Part shown: positions 7,486 through 14,639 of the stretch, piece by piece | Layout of the letters: the number at the start of each line of letters is the position of its first letter | Numbering within the stretch: the stretch's first letter is position 1 | DNA from: Candidatus Adlerbacteria bacterium | GTDB lineage: Bacteria > Patescibacteriota > Minisyncoccia > Phycocordibacterales > SBAW01 | NCBI GenBank assembly: GCA_903851045.1 | Contig: CAINNF010000012.1 | Span: forward strand, 1-37,188 | Reading direction: 5' to 3' | DNA: 37,188 nucleotides | The notes under the pieces: generated by a model | Told to the model about the DNA's origin: nothing | The model's database searches: none | The model's input: only the letters and a program-made list of their open reading frames with translations | Translations under genes and position numbers: made by a program

Positions 7486-7596
7486 TCACTCGTACACCTC
7501 CTCGGTCACTTTCCCCCAGCTTCGCCATTCTCTGACGATGCGGCGACAAAATTCCCTGTAACGATGTCGTATGGCTCGATGTCGACTATGAGACAC
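7486..7596 (-). CDS. Possible 36-residue basic peptide
   Basis: Starts at GTG 7596 preceded by GGAGGAGG at an ideal 3-5 bp and stops at TGA 7486. The product (VSHSRHRAIRHRYREFC.., ..EEVYE end) is rich in Arg and His with one Cys. The strong ribosome-binding site is the main support, since other small accessory genes here show the same feature. It lies in the 328-bp space between map and the Cys-rich gene, where nothing else is visible apart from a promoter and a terminator. It could be a chance frame. Confidence 0.35.
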   Translation of the reverse strand: MSHSRHRAIRHRYREFCRRIVREWRSWGKVTEEVYE

Positions 7597-7665
7597 GACC
7601 TCCTCCGTTGGTGAGTTGTTCTAGAAAAAAGAACGCGGTAGCCAACTACTATTCATACATAAAAA

Positions 7666-7699
7666 CATCCAAGCGTCAAAAGCAACACATGCTTGGATG
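7666..7699 (-). terminator. Terminator of the adk-map operon
   Basis: CATCCAAGC / GCTTGGATG stem (9 bp, 16-nt loop); on the minus strand it is followed by TTTTTATG, 2 bp after the map stop codon. Confidence 0.8.
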
Positions 7700-7700
7700 C

Positions 7701-8465
7701 CTAAAATGGTGTCAGGATCTCCACCCCACTCTTGGTCACGACGAGCGTTTGTTCGAAATGTGCGGCGCGCGAGCCGTCGCGGGTGATGTAGGTCCACTGA
7801 TCTTCGGCGACGCTCACGGTCTTCTTGCCTTCGGTGAAGATAGGTTCGAGCGCGAGCACCATGCCGTCGGGGATCCTTTCACCTTCGCCGGGGCGTCCAA
7901 AGTTGGCTATAAAAGGTTTTTCATGTACATGCTTCCCCACCGCGTGACCTCCCAGTTCTTCGACGACCGACAACCCTTTGCGCTTCGCGACCTTCTCTAT
8001 CGCCGCTCCTATGTCGCCAACGTATCCACCGACTTTCGTCGCTGCTATGCCTGCCGAGAGCGCCTCACGCGTCGCATCCATCAGCTTCTGCCCCTTCGCG
8101 TCTCCCGCACCAACGAACACTGTCACGGCTGAGTCGACGAAATAGCCGTTGTACGAGAGTCCAAGGTCGAGCGACACCATGTCGCCATCCTGCAAGACAT
8201 GTTCTTCCGACGGGATGCCGTGCACCACCTCGTCATTGACCGAGATACACAACGCTGCCGGGTAGGGATACGCTGCACCTGACGGCTTATAGTTAAGAAA
8301 GCTTGGAATGGCTCCCTCGGCACGGATCATGTCCTCCGCCAAGAGGTCGAGAGCCGCGGTCGTGACACCCGCGTGCACCGCTTTCGCGCACACCTTCAAG
8401 ACGTCGCTGAGGATCTTCCCCGCATGGCGCAACTGCTCGAGGTCGTTGTTGTCTTTGAGTATCAC
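7701..8465 (-). CDS. map: Methionine aminopeptidase, type I
   Basis: Removes the initiator methionine from nascent proteins and uses two divalent metal ions. The pita-bread fold motifs are present: SVNDEVVHGIPS, DLGLSYNGYFVDSA (two Asp ligands), GGHAVGKHVHEKP (His ligand), LALEPIF (Glu) and AAHFEQTLVV (Glu), so all five ligands are conserved. 254 residues is normal. It starts with GTG and overlaps the adk stop by 4 bp (GTGA), so translation is coupled. secY-adk-map is the canonical spc-operon tail; here secY is separated from adk by accessory DNA. Confidence 0.96.
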   Translation of the reverse strand: MILKDNNDLEQLRHAGKILSDVLKVCAKAVHAGVTTAALDLLAEDMIRAEGAIPSFLNYKPSGAAYPYPAALCISVNDEVVHGIPSEEHVLQDGDMVSLDLGLSYNGYFVDSAVTVFVGAGDAKGQKLMDATREALSAGIAATKVGGYVGDIGAAIEKVAKRKGLSVVEELGGHAVGKHVHEKPFIANFGRPGEGERIPDGMVLALEPIFTEGKKTVSVAEDQWTYITRDGSRAAHFEQTLVVTKSGVEILTPF

Positions 8466-9061
8466 GAAAGTTTGAGTGCCGACATGATGTCCGCATGTAC
8501 CGCTTCAATGGATTGCTCGCCGTTGATCGTGATGAACGTGTATGCGGGATTCGATTTGAACCATTCGTTCACCTTCTCGGCCTCGTCGTGCGACCAACGC
8601 AGGCGCTCCTCGATACCTTCGGCCGTATCGTCCTCACGGCCACGCCCTGCGAGCCGCCGCTTCGCTTCGGCGTCCGAAAGGGTGATATGGAGCACGGTGA
8701 TATTCTCGCGCTCGTAGAATTTCATCGCAGAGTCAAGGTCCGGCAACTGGTCGGTCGTACGCGGGAAGCCATCGAGGATGATATGCTCTTCGCCATGCAT
8801 ACCGCCGATGAGTCTTGAGGCGAAGAGCTGGGTCGAGATGAAGGTTGGGATAAGTTTGCCGGCAGAAATGAGCGGGCGGATCTTCTCCTGGGTGTAGCCC
8901 TCGCCGACCGCAAAAGAGCGCAGGTTAGTGCCTGCGGTGAAGTACAGCACCGAACCTGGGTCCTTGTCGTTGAGATAATCCTTTAATATTTTGACCTGGG
9001 TACCCTTGCCGCTCCCCTGCGGCCCTAGAAACATGACGGTAAGTTGATTCACAATTCGCAT
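8462..9061 (-). CDS. adk: Adenylate kinase, short form
   Basis: Interconverts ATP + AMP and 2 ADP. Walker A is FLGPQGSGKGTQ, the AMP-binding DGFPRTTDQ follows at ~98, and the LID is short (RRLAGRGREDDT), without the zinc-finger cysteines seen in many Gram-positive enzymes. 199 residues. The downstream gene map overlaps it by 4 bp. The upstream neighbour in other bacteria is secY; here ~2.8 kb of other genes, including one on the opposite strand, lies between. Confidence 0.94.
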   Translation of the reverse strand: MRIVNQLTVMFLGPQGSGKGTQVKILKDYLNDKDPGSVLYFTAGTNLRSFAVGEGYTQEKIRPLISAGKLIPTFISTQLFASRLIGGMHGEEHIILDGFPRTTDQLPDLDSAMKFYERENITVLHITLSDAEAKRRLAGRGREDDTAEGIEERLRWSHDEAEKVNEWFKSNPAYTFITINGEQSIEAVHADIMSALKLS

Positions 9062-9152
9062 TGTAATAGAAAGTCACGAAAAAGGCTATTACTTCGCGTC
9101 AAGCGCAAAAACGGCTCCACATAAACGCAAAAAGGTGATACAGTCACTTTAC

Positions 9153-9713
9153 ATGAAAAAACACATCATTACCCTGTCTGGCTACCCTGGAAGCGGCAAG
9201 TCTTCGACCGGGAACGGGCTCGCGCAGAAGCTCGGATACACACGCTTCTCCTCGGGTGATTTTATGCGAAATATCGGCCTTGAGCGAGGCATCTCGCTAG
9301 AGGAGATCAACATATTGGCCAAGAAAGACCCGTCGATCGATACGCAAGTAGATGAGGAAATTCGCCGGATAGGTCAGCAGGACAACTTGGTCATAGACTC
9401 ACGCCTCGCCTACCATTGGATACCAGACGCGTTCAAGGTATTTCTTACCCTCGACCTACACATTGCCGCAGAGCGTATATTCCACCACATACAAAAAGAA
9501 AGCCGTGTCGGCCAAGACGCCACATCGGTCGAGGAAGTATACCAAGAAACCCTACGGCGCGTCGCAAACGAACAATCTCGCTACACAACCATGTACGGCT
9601 TAACCTACGACGACCCCAAAAACTACGACCTCGTCGTCGACACCGGCACACACAATCTCGAAGAGGTCATTCAGATCATCTTGGATGCGTATATCAAGTG
9701 GTGTGACGCATAG
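9153..9713 (+). CDS. Cytidylate kinase-like P-loop NMP kinase (archaeal type)
   Basis: 187 residues starting MKKHIITLSGYPGSGKSST; the P-loop is GYPGSGKSS. SSGDFMRNI and DTQVDEEIRRI match the archaeal/short CMP-kinase family, and VIDSRLAYHWIPDAFKVFL follows the usual strand order. The likely reaction is (d)CMP + ATP to (d)CDP + ADP, but substrate choice cannot be read directly and other NMPs remain possible. Start: TACAGT ends 8 bp before this ATG, whereas an in-frame upstream start at 9135 would overlap the promoter. Convergent with the next minus-strand gene. Confidence 0.82.
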   Translation: MKKHIITLSGYPGSGKSSTGNGLAQKLGYTRFSSGDFMRNIGLERGISLEEINILAKKDPSIDTQVDEEIRRIGQQDNLVIDSRLAYHWIPDAFKVFLTLDLHIAAERIFHHIQKESRVGQDATSVEEVYQETLRRVANEQSRYTTMYGLTYDDPKNYDLVVDTGTHNLEEVIQIILDAYIKWCDA

Positions 9714-9746
9714 TACACACCCCTTCTCATTTTCACATAAAAAGAA

Positions 9747-9762
9747 CAGCTCGTGAGAGCTG
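9747..9762 (-). terminator. Terminator between convergent genes
   Basis: CAGCTC-GTGA-GAGCTG; on the minus strand it is followed by TTCTTTTTATG, ending the gene whose stop is at 9817. A second GC-rich inverted repeat (GAGGGCGCTG/CAGCACCCTC, 9769-9795) lies beside it without a T-run. Confidence 0.7.
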
Positions 9763-9816
9763 CGATTGATGAGGGCGCTGTTGCCAGCACCCTCATGACA
9801 CCTTGTGGAAACGAAA

Positions 9817-10263
9817 CTAGTCGACGGTGTACTCTGAGAGGCTAACGTCGAACGGATTCGACGCACCAGTCCTCCCACTCCGTTGCAAGACAACCACATG
9901 AACGCACACCTCCATGTTATCATCCTCTCCCCCGGTGAGTTGCCTGAGGAACTCTTCTGCCGCGGCGGCGACAGCCATGTGGAGATCAGGGGCATGCACA
10001 TCCAGTACCCTCGACGTGTCGATAGGGAAAGGAGCTTGTTCGCTTGGATCGACAAACCCATCCAGCACCACAGAGAACGCGTTCGCGGTGCCGCTATAAT
10101 CACCATCGTCCAACCGCAACAGCACCTGCACGGTACCGGTCAGCAACCCGGCCTTCTCACGCAGCGCAGACAGTGCGGCGGTTATCGCTTTTTCGAAGTC
10201 CTCTTCATGGTCTTGACACAGCAGGCTGGCGTTAACAGTGTGCGGTGTTGGGTTCTCGCCCAT
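9817..10263 (-). CDS. Hypothetical soluble protein
   Basis: 148 residues, acidic (DHEEDFEKAIT, GGEDDNMEVC), with an amphipathic helix near residues 20-40 followed by alternating strands (TGTVQVLLRLDDGDYSG, MEVCVHVVVLQRSG). No signal peptide or membrane segment. I recognise no family. GGAG stands 9 bp before the ATG and a terminator follows, so it is a single-gene unit of the same style as the other small accessory genes. Confidence 0.6.
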   Translation of the reverse strand: MGENPTPHTVNASLLCQDHEEDFEKAITAALSALREKAGLLTGTVQVLLRLDDGDYSGTANAFSVVLDGFVDPSEQAPFPIDTSRVLDVHAPDLHMAVAAAAEEFLRQLTGGEDDNMEVCVHVVVLQRSGRTGASNPFDVSLSEYTVD

Positions 10264-10387
10264 GGGACATCTCCAAGGTACCTGACCACCAGACCGACTG
10301 CCGGTATGATTGGGCAGGAGATTGGAGAGTGCCCATAAAGAACGCTGCCACCGTCAAAATAGCACTGAAACAACGGTGAAGCAAACT

Positions 10388-10430
10388 CTAGTACTACCCG
10401 AATTGAAACTTGAACGTCGATGCAGTGCGC
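10388..10430 (-). repeat. Decayed third copy of the secY 3' end
   Basis: CTAGTACTACCCGAAT... to CGTCGATGCAGTGCGC aligns over ~43 bp with the end of secY (11892-11933), with one inserted base and about nine substitutions. Translated on the minus strand in the secY-like frame it gives CIDVQVSIR against RIDAQISIR in SecY. It lies beyond the two small membrane-protein genes, and a better copy lies at 11363. Confidence 0.7.
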
Positions 10431-10543
10431 TGTGAGACAGATCATTCTTCCATTCGCATACATGCTGTGTCTACTCACAGCACATAGAGACGTTCCCTTG
10501 TTTTAGAGATAAACTATATCCATACTCACCCAATGAATACCTT

Positions 10544-10867
10544 ATGTCACTCATAATCGCAAAAACACTACTCAATTTACTACTCAATTTGTTGGAGTTA
10601 TCGTCTCTTGCTGGTTCTATCTTTCTTTTGGTCAGTGAGCGTGAGAAGGTTGCTCCGGACCAGAGTTCTGTCGAACCGTGGAGCGTCGGCCAAAAAGTGC
10701 TCATCTTTTTTCTTACCGTGTTCTCACCGGTCATTTCGGGAGCCATCCTTTACTATGGACTGAGAAAACGCTGTCCGACCAAGGCAAGAGCAGCGAATTG
10801 GTTCTCGTTCCTTGGGTTAGTCATATATCTCGCAATCGCATACTCACTCGGACGCTTCCTTCATTAG
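10544..10867 (+). CDS. Small integral membrane protein
   Basis: 107 residues with three hydrophobic segments (about 3-32, 50-71 and 84-103: e.g. LLELSSLAGSIFLLVS, VLIFFLTVFSPVISGAILYY, FSFLGLVIYLAIAYSL) and a short basic loop RKRCPTKARA. No enzymatic motif. It lies between two copies of the secY 3' end together with the convergent gene at 10905, so it probably arrived as cargo. The start is uncertain: a short frame (ATG 10533) overlaps it. Confidence 0.55.
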   Translation: MSLIIAKTLLNLLLNLLELSSLAGSIFLLVSEREKVAPDQSSVEPWSVGQKVLIFFLTVFSPVISGAILYYGLRKRCPTKARAANWFSFLGLVIYLAIAYSLGRFLH

Positions 10868-10904
10868 CCAGGTTGATACGCTCTCCTTTCGAAGAGACCT
10901 CGGC

Positions 10905-11312
10905 TCATCTTGTTTGTGTATTTGGTGTGAGATTAGGCATGAACGTCTTGATGGAAGGCATGGGAACCAATTTGGACGAAGGGAAACTGGGGGATCCGCG
11001 CAATCCTCCGCAACGAGGTTGACCGAGCAAAAGGACGAAACCTGTCAGCAAGATACCGATAGCGAGACACAGGGCGAATCGGGGTGTGGTGTTTTGGTTT
11101 GGATCCTTCCAGAGCAGGTATTCACACCCAATGAGGTACAGAGCGGTCGCCAGATACAATACCCACAGCAACGGGACGTTGGAAGAAAAGAGAGATGTGC
11201 AACCATGCCCACCCACACCCCCGACAGCGCTCGAGCTCTGCAAAGAAGAGAACGTTATGCACGACAACACCAATACCCCTATCGAGACAAAGATTTTTTT
11301 TAACGACTGCAT
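10905..11312 (-). CDS. Small integral membrane protein
   Basis: 135 residues. An N-terminal hydrophobic stretch (KKIFVSIGVLVLSCITF) is followed by two more membrane segments (LLWVLYLATALYLIGCEYLLW, FALCLAIGILLTGFVLLLG) and a Pro/Ser-rich tail. TGC-TATAGT lies exactly 6 bp before the ATG, so the gene has its own leaderless promoter. It resembles small four-helix-type membrane proteins of unknown role. With the gene at 10544 it fills the unit bounded by secY-end copies at 10388 and 11363. Confidence 0.65.
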   Translation of the reverse strand: MQSLKKIFVSIGVLVLSCITFSSLQSSSAVGGVGGHGCTSLFSSNVPLLWVLYLATALYLIGCEYLLWKDPNQNTTPRFALCLAIGILLTGFVLLLGQPRCGGLRGSPSFPSSKLVPMPSIKTFMPNLTPNTQTR

Positions 11313-11362
11313 GACCGCACTATAGCATGAGCGAGCGTGGACCCGTTACCTGTGCACACATT

Positions 11363-11398
11363 TTAGTACTCCCGAATAAAGATCTGGGCGTCGATGCG
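11363..11398 (-). repeat. Second copy of the secY 3' end, abutting hicA
   Basis: 36 bp with 4 mismatches to the native end of secY (11892-11927). On the minus strand it reads RIDAQIFIREY-stop, against RIDAQISIREY-stop in SecY. It begins one base after the hicA stop codon. Together with the native end it forms direct repeats around hicBA. Confidence 0.9.
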
Positions 11399-11399
11399 A

Positions 11400-11624
11400 C
11401 TAATTATCCAAATCTTCAGCGGTAAGTCCTGCGTCCTTAATAATCCCGAGCAATGTGCCTGGTTTGAGCTGTTTATGTAGCGGAACAGTAACCTTGCGCG
11501 CGTTTGGTAGAAAAGTTGGAGGATACAGACGCACATGACTGCCACGTGTCCGGACTTGAACATATCCTTTCCGCTCAAGAATTTTAACCATCTCGACACC
11601 AGAGAGTGTCGATAGCTTCGGCAT
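11400..11624 (-). CDS. hicA: HicA-family mRNA interferase toxin
   Basis: 74 residues with the small dsRBD-like HicA fold: LSGVEMVKILERKGYVQVR, then the catalytic-His motif RGSHVRLY, then VPLHKQLKPGTLLGIIKDAG and a C-terminal helix. HicA cleaves mRNA and is neutralised by HicB. The gene starts 4 bp after the hicB stop, so the pair is coupled, with antitoxin first (the reverse of E. coli hicAB but common elsewhere). It is flanked by direct repeats of the secY 3' end. Confidence 0.92.
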   Translation of the reverse strand: MPKLSTLSGVEMVKILERKGYVQVRTRGSHVRLYPPTFLPNARKVTVPLHKQLKPGTLLGIIKDAGLTAEDLDN

Positions 11625-11628
11625 AAAT

Positions 11629-11841
11629 CTAGACCGTAATAAGGTGAAGACTCACGTCTTCGTTCTCTAAAGGCGACACGTCCTTATCTTCAAGGCACAG
11701 GAGCGTCGCCTCCTTAATATTCGCAAGAGCCTCCTCAACGGTCTCGCCTTGGCTGTAGCAGCCTTCAAACGCTAAATTGGTGACGGAATAACCGCCTCCC
11801 TTCTCTTTCTGGAGAATTATTGGATACGTAGCCTTTTGCAT
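11629..11841 (-). CDS. hicB: HicB-family antitoxin
   Basis: 70 residues: ATYPIILQKEKGGGYSVTNL (partial RNase-H-like HicB fold), GCYSQGETVEEALANIKEAT and a short acidic tail; there is no separate C-terminal DNA-binding domain, so autoregulation by this protein may be limited. Start: TGG-TATAGT lies 6 bp before ATG 11841, a leaderless start, rather than the in-frame codon at 11859, which falls inside the promoter. It is transcribed in the same direction as secY, 50 bp downstream of its stop. Confidence 0.92.
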   Translation of the reverse strand: MQKATYPIILQKEKGGGYSVTNLAFEGCYSQGETVEEALANIKEATLLCLEDKDVSPLENEDVSLHLITV

Positions 11842-11847
11842 GGCCGT

Positions 11848-11856
11848 ACTATACCA
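11848..11856 (-). promoter_or_regulatory. Leaderless promoter of hicBA
   Basis: Minus strand TGG-TATAGT, then ACGGCC, then the hicB ATG. The cargo carries its own promoter inside the repeat-bounded unit. Confidence 0.6.
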
Positions 11857-11891
11857 CAACGCACAAAAGTATCTAGTGAAGCAGCGCGGTA

Positions 11892-13166
11892 TTAGTATTC
11901 CCGAATGGAGATTTGGGCGTCGATGCGGCGCGCGAGATCGAGGATGACGGAGACGACGATAAGGAGAGCGGTGCCGCCCAGCGCGAGGGACTGGATGCCG
12001 GTGATTGACTGCATCGCTATCGGGAGGACGGCTATGACGCCGAGGAAGAGCGCGCCGACGAAGGTGATGCGAGTGATGACCTTCGAGAGGTAGTCGGTCG
12101 TGGAGTTACCAGGGCGGACCCCGGGGATGAACGCGCCGTTCTTTTGGAGATTCTCAGAGATCTGGTGCGGGTCGAAGGTGACGGCCGTATAGAAGTAGGT
12201 AAAGAAGAAGACGAGGATGAAGTAGAGCACGCCATAGAAACCGAGGTTCTGCATGAACCCGAGCACGGCCTGGGCACCACGCGCGAGCCACACATGACTC
12301 GACGCCGAAAAGAAGGTCGCGCCCATCTGCGGAATGAGCAGGAGCGACAGTGCGAAGATGATAGGGATGACGCCCGCCTGGTTGAGTCGAAGTGGTAGGT
12401 AGGTGGTCGAGGTGCCGCCGAACGTCTTCATGCCGCGCACTTGCTTGGCATAGGTGACCGGCACCGGGCGCTCTGCCTCGGTCACGACGACCACTGCCGC
12501 AACGATGGCGACCGCAGCCGCCAAGAAGGCGATGTATACCGGGATCTCAGCCGCATTGAACGAAAATATAGCCTGCGATATGTCGCGCGGCAGTCGAGCG
12601 ACGATGCCCGCAAAGATGAGGACCGAGATGCCGTTACCGAGTCCGAACTCCGAGATGATCTCGCCCAGCCACATCAGGAAGAGCGAGCCAGCGGTGATAA
12701 CGAGCAGGTTAGCCACAAAGTGGAACGGGCTGAGTCCCGGCAGGATCCCCTGTCGCTGCAGGATCAGCAAGAAGCTGATGCCCTGTACGATGGCGATGGG
12801 CAGGGTCAGCATGCGCGTATATTGGCTAAAACGAGCACGCCCAGCCTCGCCCTCCTCTTGGTAGAGCTGCTTGAGGCTCGGAGCCATCATGGTAAGAAGC
12901 TGGAGTATGATCGACGCGGTGATGTAGGGGCCGACACCGAGCATGACGACCGAGAGGTTCGAAAGGCCGCCACCCGAGAAAAGGTTGAGGAGTCCGAAGA
13001 ACTGGTTATTCGCGAAAAAAAGCTGTAACTGCTGAGCGTCGATACCAGGGATCGGGATAGCAGCGAGCACACGAAAGACGGCGAGCGCGCCGAGGACGAA
13101 CAACAGTCGATTTCGCAGCAACTTGTCTGCGAAGAGGAGCGTGAGCTTTTGGGTAAACGAGTTCAT
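11892..13166 (-). CDS. secY: Preprotein translocase subunit SecY
   Basis: The central channel of the Sec translocon in the inner membrane. 424 residues with ten hydrophobic segments; visible family motifs are AIPIPGIDAQQLQ in the first periplasmic loop, LSVVMLGVGPYITASIILQLL, GLGNGISVLIFAGI and RPGNSTTDYL. The start ATG 13166 gives MNSFTQKLTLLFADKL, the normal SecY N-terminus; a longer frame upstream overlaps the rplO gap. It is the last gene of the rpsN-to-secY block. Its last 12 codons are the sequence duplicated at 11363 and 10388. The 29-bp gap to rplO contains a GC-rich hairpin. Confidence 0.97.
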   Translation of the reverse strand: MNSFTQKLTLLFADKLLRNRLLFVLGALAVFRVLAAIPIPGIDAQQLQLFFANNQFFGLLNLFSGGGLSNLSVVMLGVGPYITASIILQLLTMMAPSLKQLYQEEGEAGRARFSQYTRMLTLPIAIVQGISFLLILQRQGILPGLSPFHFVANLLVITAGSLFLMWLGEIISEFGLGNGISVLIFAGIVARLPRDISQAIFSFNAAEIPVYIAFLAAAVAIVAAVVVVTEAERPVPVTYAKQVRGMKTFGGTSTTYLPLRLNQAGVIPIIFALSLLLIPQMGATFFSASSHVWLARGAQAVLGFMQNLGFYGVLYFILVFFFTYFYTAVTFDPHQISENLQKNGAFIPGVRPGNSTTDYLSKVITRITFVGALFLGVIAVLPIAMQSITGIQSLALGGTALLIVVSVILDLARRIDAQISIREY

Positions 13167-13195
13167 ACTACCGATATGCGGGCGATGCGCCCATA

Positions 13196-13636
13196 TTATG
13201 CTACCGAACCTCCGGCTTTCTCTATCTTTTCTTTCGCGCTTTTCGAGACCACGCACGCTGCGACCGTAAGCTTCTTGGTGAGTTCACCATCGGCAAGGAT
13301 CTTCACGACCGGGTTAGCGCCTTTACGAGTGCGGATGAGGCCACGCTCGAGAAGGGTCTTTGGATTGACCACGTCCCCTGCTGCGAACAATCGTTCGAGC
13401 GAGCCAATATTCACCACGAGCGGCTTCGCCTGGATACTGATGAGACCCTGGATACCACGTCCGCGCAGTTTCGGGAGCTTTTTCAGCTTCTCGCGGATGT
13501 CTGGGCGGATACTGTGACCCGCGCGGGCCTTCTGACCCTTGGTACCGCGCCCGGAGGTCTTACCACGAACACCGCCGCGTCCAACACGCTTTTCGGTCTT
13601 ATTGGGAGTCTTTCGTTGTAGTTCGTGAAGTTGCAT
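13196..13636 (-). CDS. rplO: 50S ribosomal protein L15
   Basis: 146 residues: MQLHELQRKTPNKTEKRVGRG start, the glycine-rich GGVRGKTSGRGTKGQKARAG loop and ending AKEKIEKAGGS, which is the L15 C-terminal signature. rpmD (L30) would normally precede it but is absent; rpsE ends only 9 bp upstream, leaving no room. L30 loss is a known CPR trait. Confidence 0.97.
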   Translation of the reverse strand: MQLHELQRKTPNKTEKRVGRGGVRGKTSGRGTKGQKARAGHSIRPDIREKLKKLPKLRGRGIQGLISIQAKPLVVNIGSLERLFAAGDVVNPKTLLERGLIRTRKGANPVVKILADGELTKKLTVAACVVSKSAKEKIEKAGGSVA

Positions 13637-13645
13637 GGTAGTGAT

Positions 13646-14275
13646 TTAGGCTTTGAGTTCTTTCAGCGCTTCGATCGCGGCGCGTGCATTGTTGAGTCCG
13701 TTCTTAGAACCTGAGTGCACCTTCGCGACAACGTTGGTGATGCCGGCGAGTTCGAGCACGGGGCGAACGGAAGAACCTGCGACAAGACCTCGACGAGGTG
13801 CTGGCATCATCGAGACGCGAGCTGCGCAGTATTTCGCCGATACCTCATGTCGGATCGAAGCATCTTTGGTGAGGTTCACGGTGATCATGCGCTTTTTGGC
13901 ATCACGGACCGCCTTGTCGATAGCGAGCGTTGTGTCCCCCGCCTTGCCGAGGCCCACACCCACCTTACCCTTCTTGTTGCCAATGATGATAGCGACGGAG
14001 AACGAGAAGCGGCGACCGCCGGCGACCACGCGCGACACGCGACGGATAGTGATCATCTTCTGGTCGAACTCACTTTTGACGCGCGGAGGACGAGGACCTC
14101 GGCGATCTCCGCCGCGACCACCCTGCCCACCACGTCCGCCTTGTCCGCCACGCGAGTTCCCACCACGTGCATACGGTGTACGACGCGAGTCTGCTGCAGG
14201 GGTTGCTCCAGGAGCGACCGCCGTGGGAGCTGCGGTACCTGGGTCTATAACGATGTTTGTATCAATATCTGCCAT
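13646..14275 (-). CDS. rpsE: 30S ribosomal protein S5 with RGG-rich N-terminal extension
   Basis: S5 takes part in decoding fidelity. The conserved part begins around residue 68 (SEFDQKMITIRRVSRVVAGG) and includes FSFSVAIIIGNKKGKVGVGLGKA and a normal C-terminal half. Total length is 209 against ~166 usually; the extra ~60 residues are Ala/Pro/Thr-rich (GTAAPTAVAPGATPAAD) and then RGG repeats (GGNSRGGQGGRGGQGGRGG), probably disordered and RNA-binding. Start at ATG 14275, 5 bp after the rplR stop. Confidence 0.96.
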   Translation of the reverse strand: MADIDTNIVIDPGTAAPTAVAPGATPAADSRRTPYARGGNSRGGQGGRGGQGGRGGDRRGPRPPRVKSEFDQKMITIRRVSRVVAGGRRFSFSVAIIIGNKKGKVGVGLGKAGDTTLAIDKAVRDAKKRMITVNLTKDASIRHEVSAKYCAARVSMMPAPRRGLVAGSSVRPVLELAGITNVVAKVHSGSKNGLNNARAAIEALKELKA

Positions 14276-14280
14276 ATAGT

Positions 14281-14634
14281 TTAAAATTTGAGCCCTCCTT
14301 CACGAGCCGCTGCCGCCAACTGTGCGACTCGGCCGGTATATCGGAAGCCCCCTCTATCGAATACCACCTCTTCTATCCCTGCGGCCTTTGCCTTCTTCGC
14401 CAGGTCTGTCCCAAGCGACTGAGCACCGCTCATCTTCGTGGTCCCCTTTGCAAGCGCCTGGGTACTCCCCGAGACGATCGTTTTCCCTGCCGCATCGTCG
14501 ATTATCTGGGCATGCAGGTATCGGTTCGACTTATAGACCGTGAGGCGTGGGCGTGCGGCAGTACCCGCTATACGAGAGCGGATGCGGTTGTGGCGGCGGG
14601 TGCGGCTTTGCTGTTTGAGTGCGACTTTATTCAT
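14281..14634 (-). CDS. rplR: 50S ribosomal protein L18
   Basis: 117 residues. RRHNRIRSRIAGTAARPRLTV is the L18 entry motif, followed by SNRYLHAQIIDDAAGKTI and VFDRGGFRYTGRVAQLA. It binds 5S rRNA with L5. The position between rplF and rpsE is canonical and the gaps are 5 bp on each side. Confidence 0.97.
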   Translation of the reverse strand: MNKVALKQQSRTRRHNRIRSRIAGTAARPRLTVYKSNRYLHAQIIDDAAGKTIVSGSTQALAKGTTKMSGAQSLGTDLAKKAKAAGIEEVVFDRGGFRYTGRVAQLAAAAREGGLKF

Positions 14635-14639
14635 ACGGA

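Noticed and set aside
10182-10478. 98-codon minus-strand frame
   Set aside because: It overlaps the start of the 9817-10263 gene, and part of it is simply the decayed secY end read in frame (CIDVQVSIR).
13636-13646. A hidden rpmD (L30) gene between rpsE and rplO
   Set aside because: Only 9 bp separate the two genes; L30 is truly missing, as is usual in CPR bacteria.
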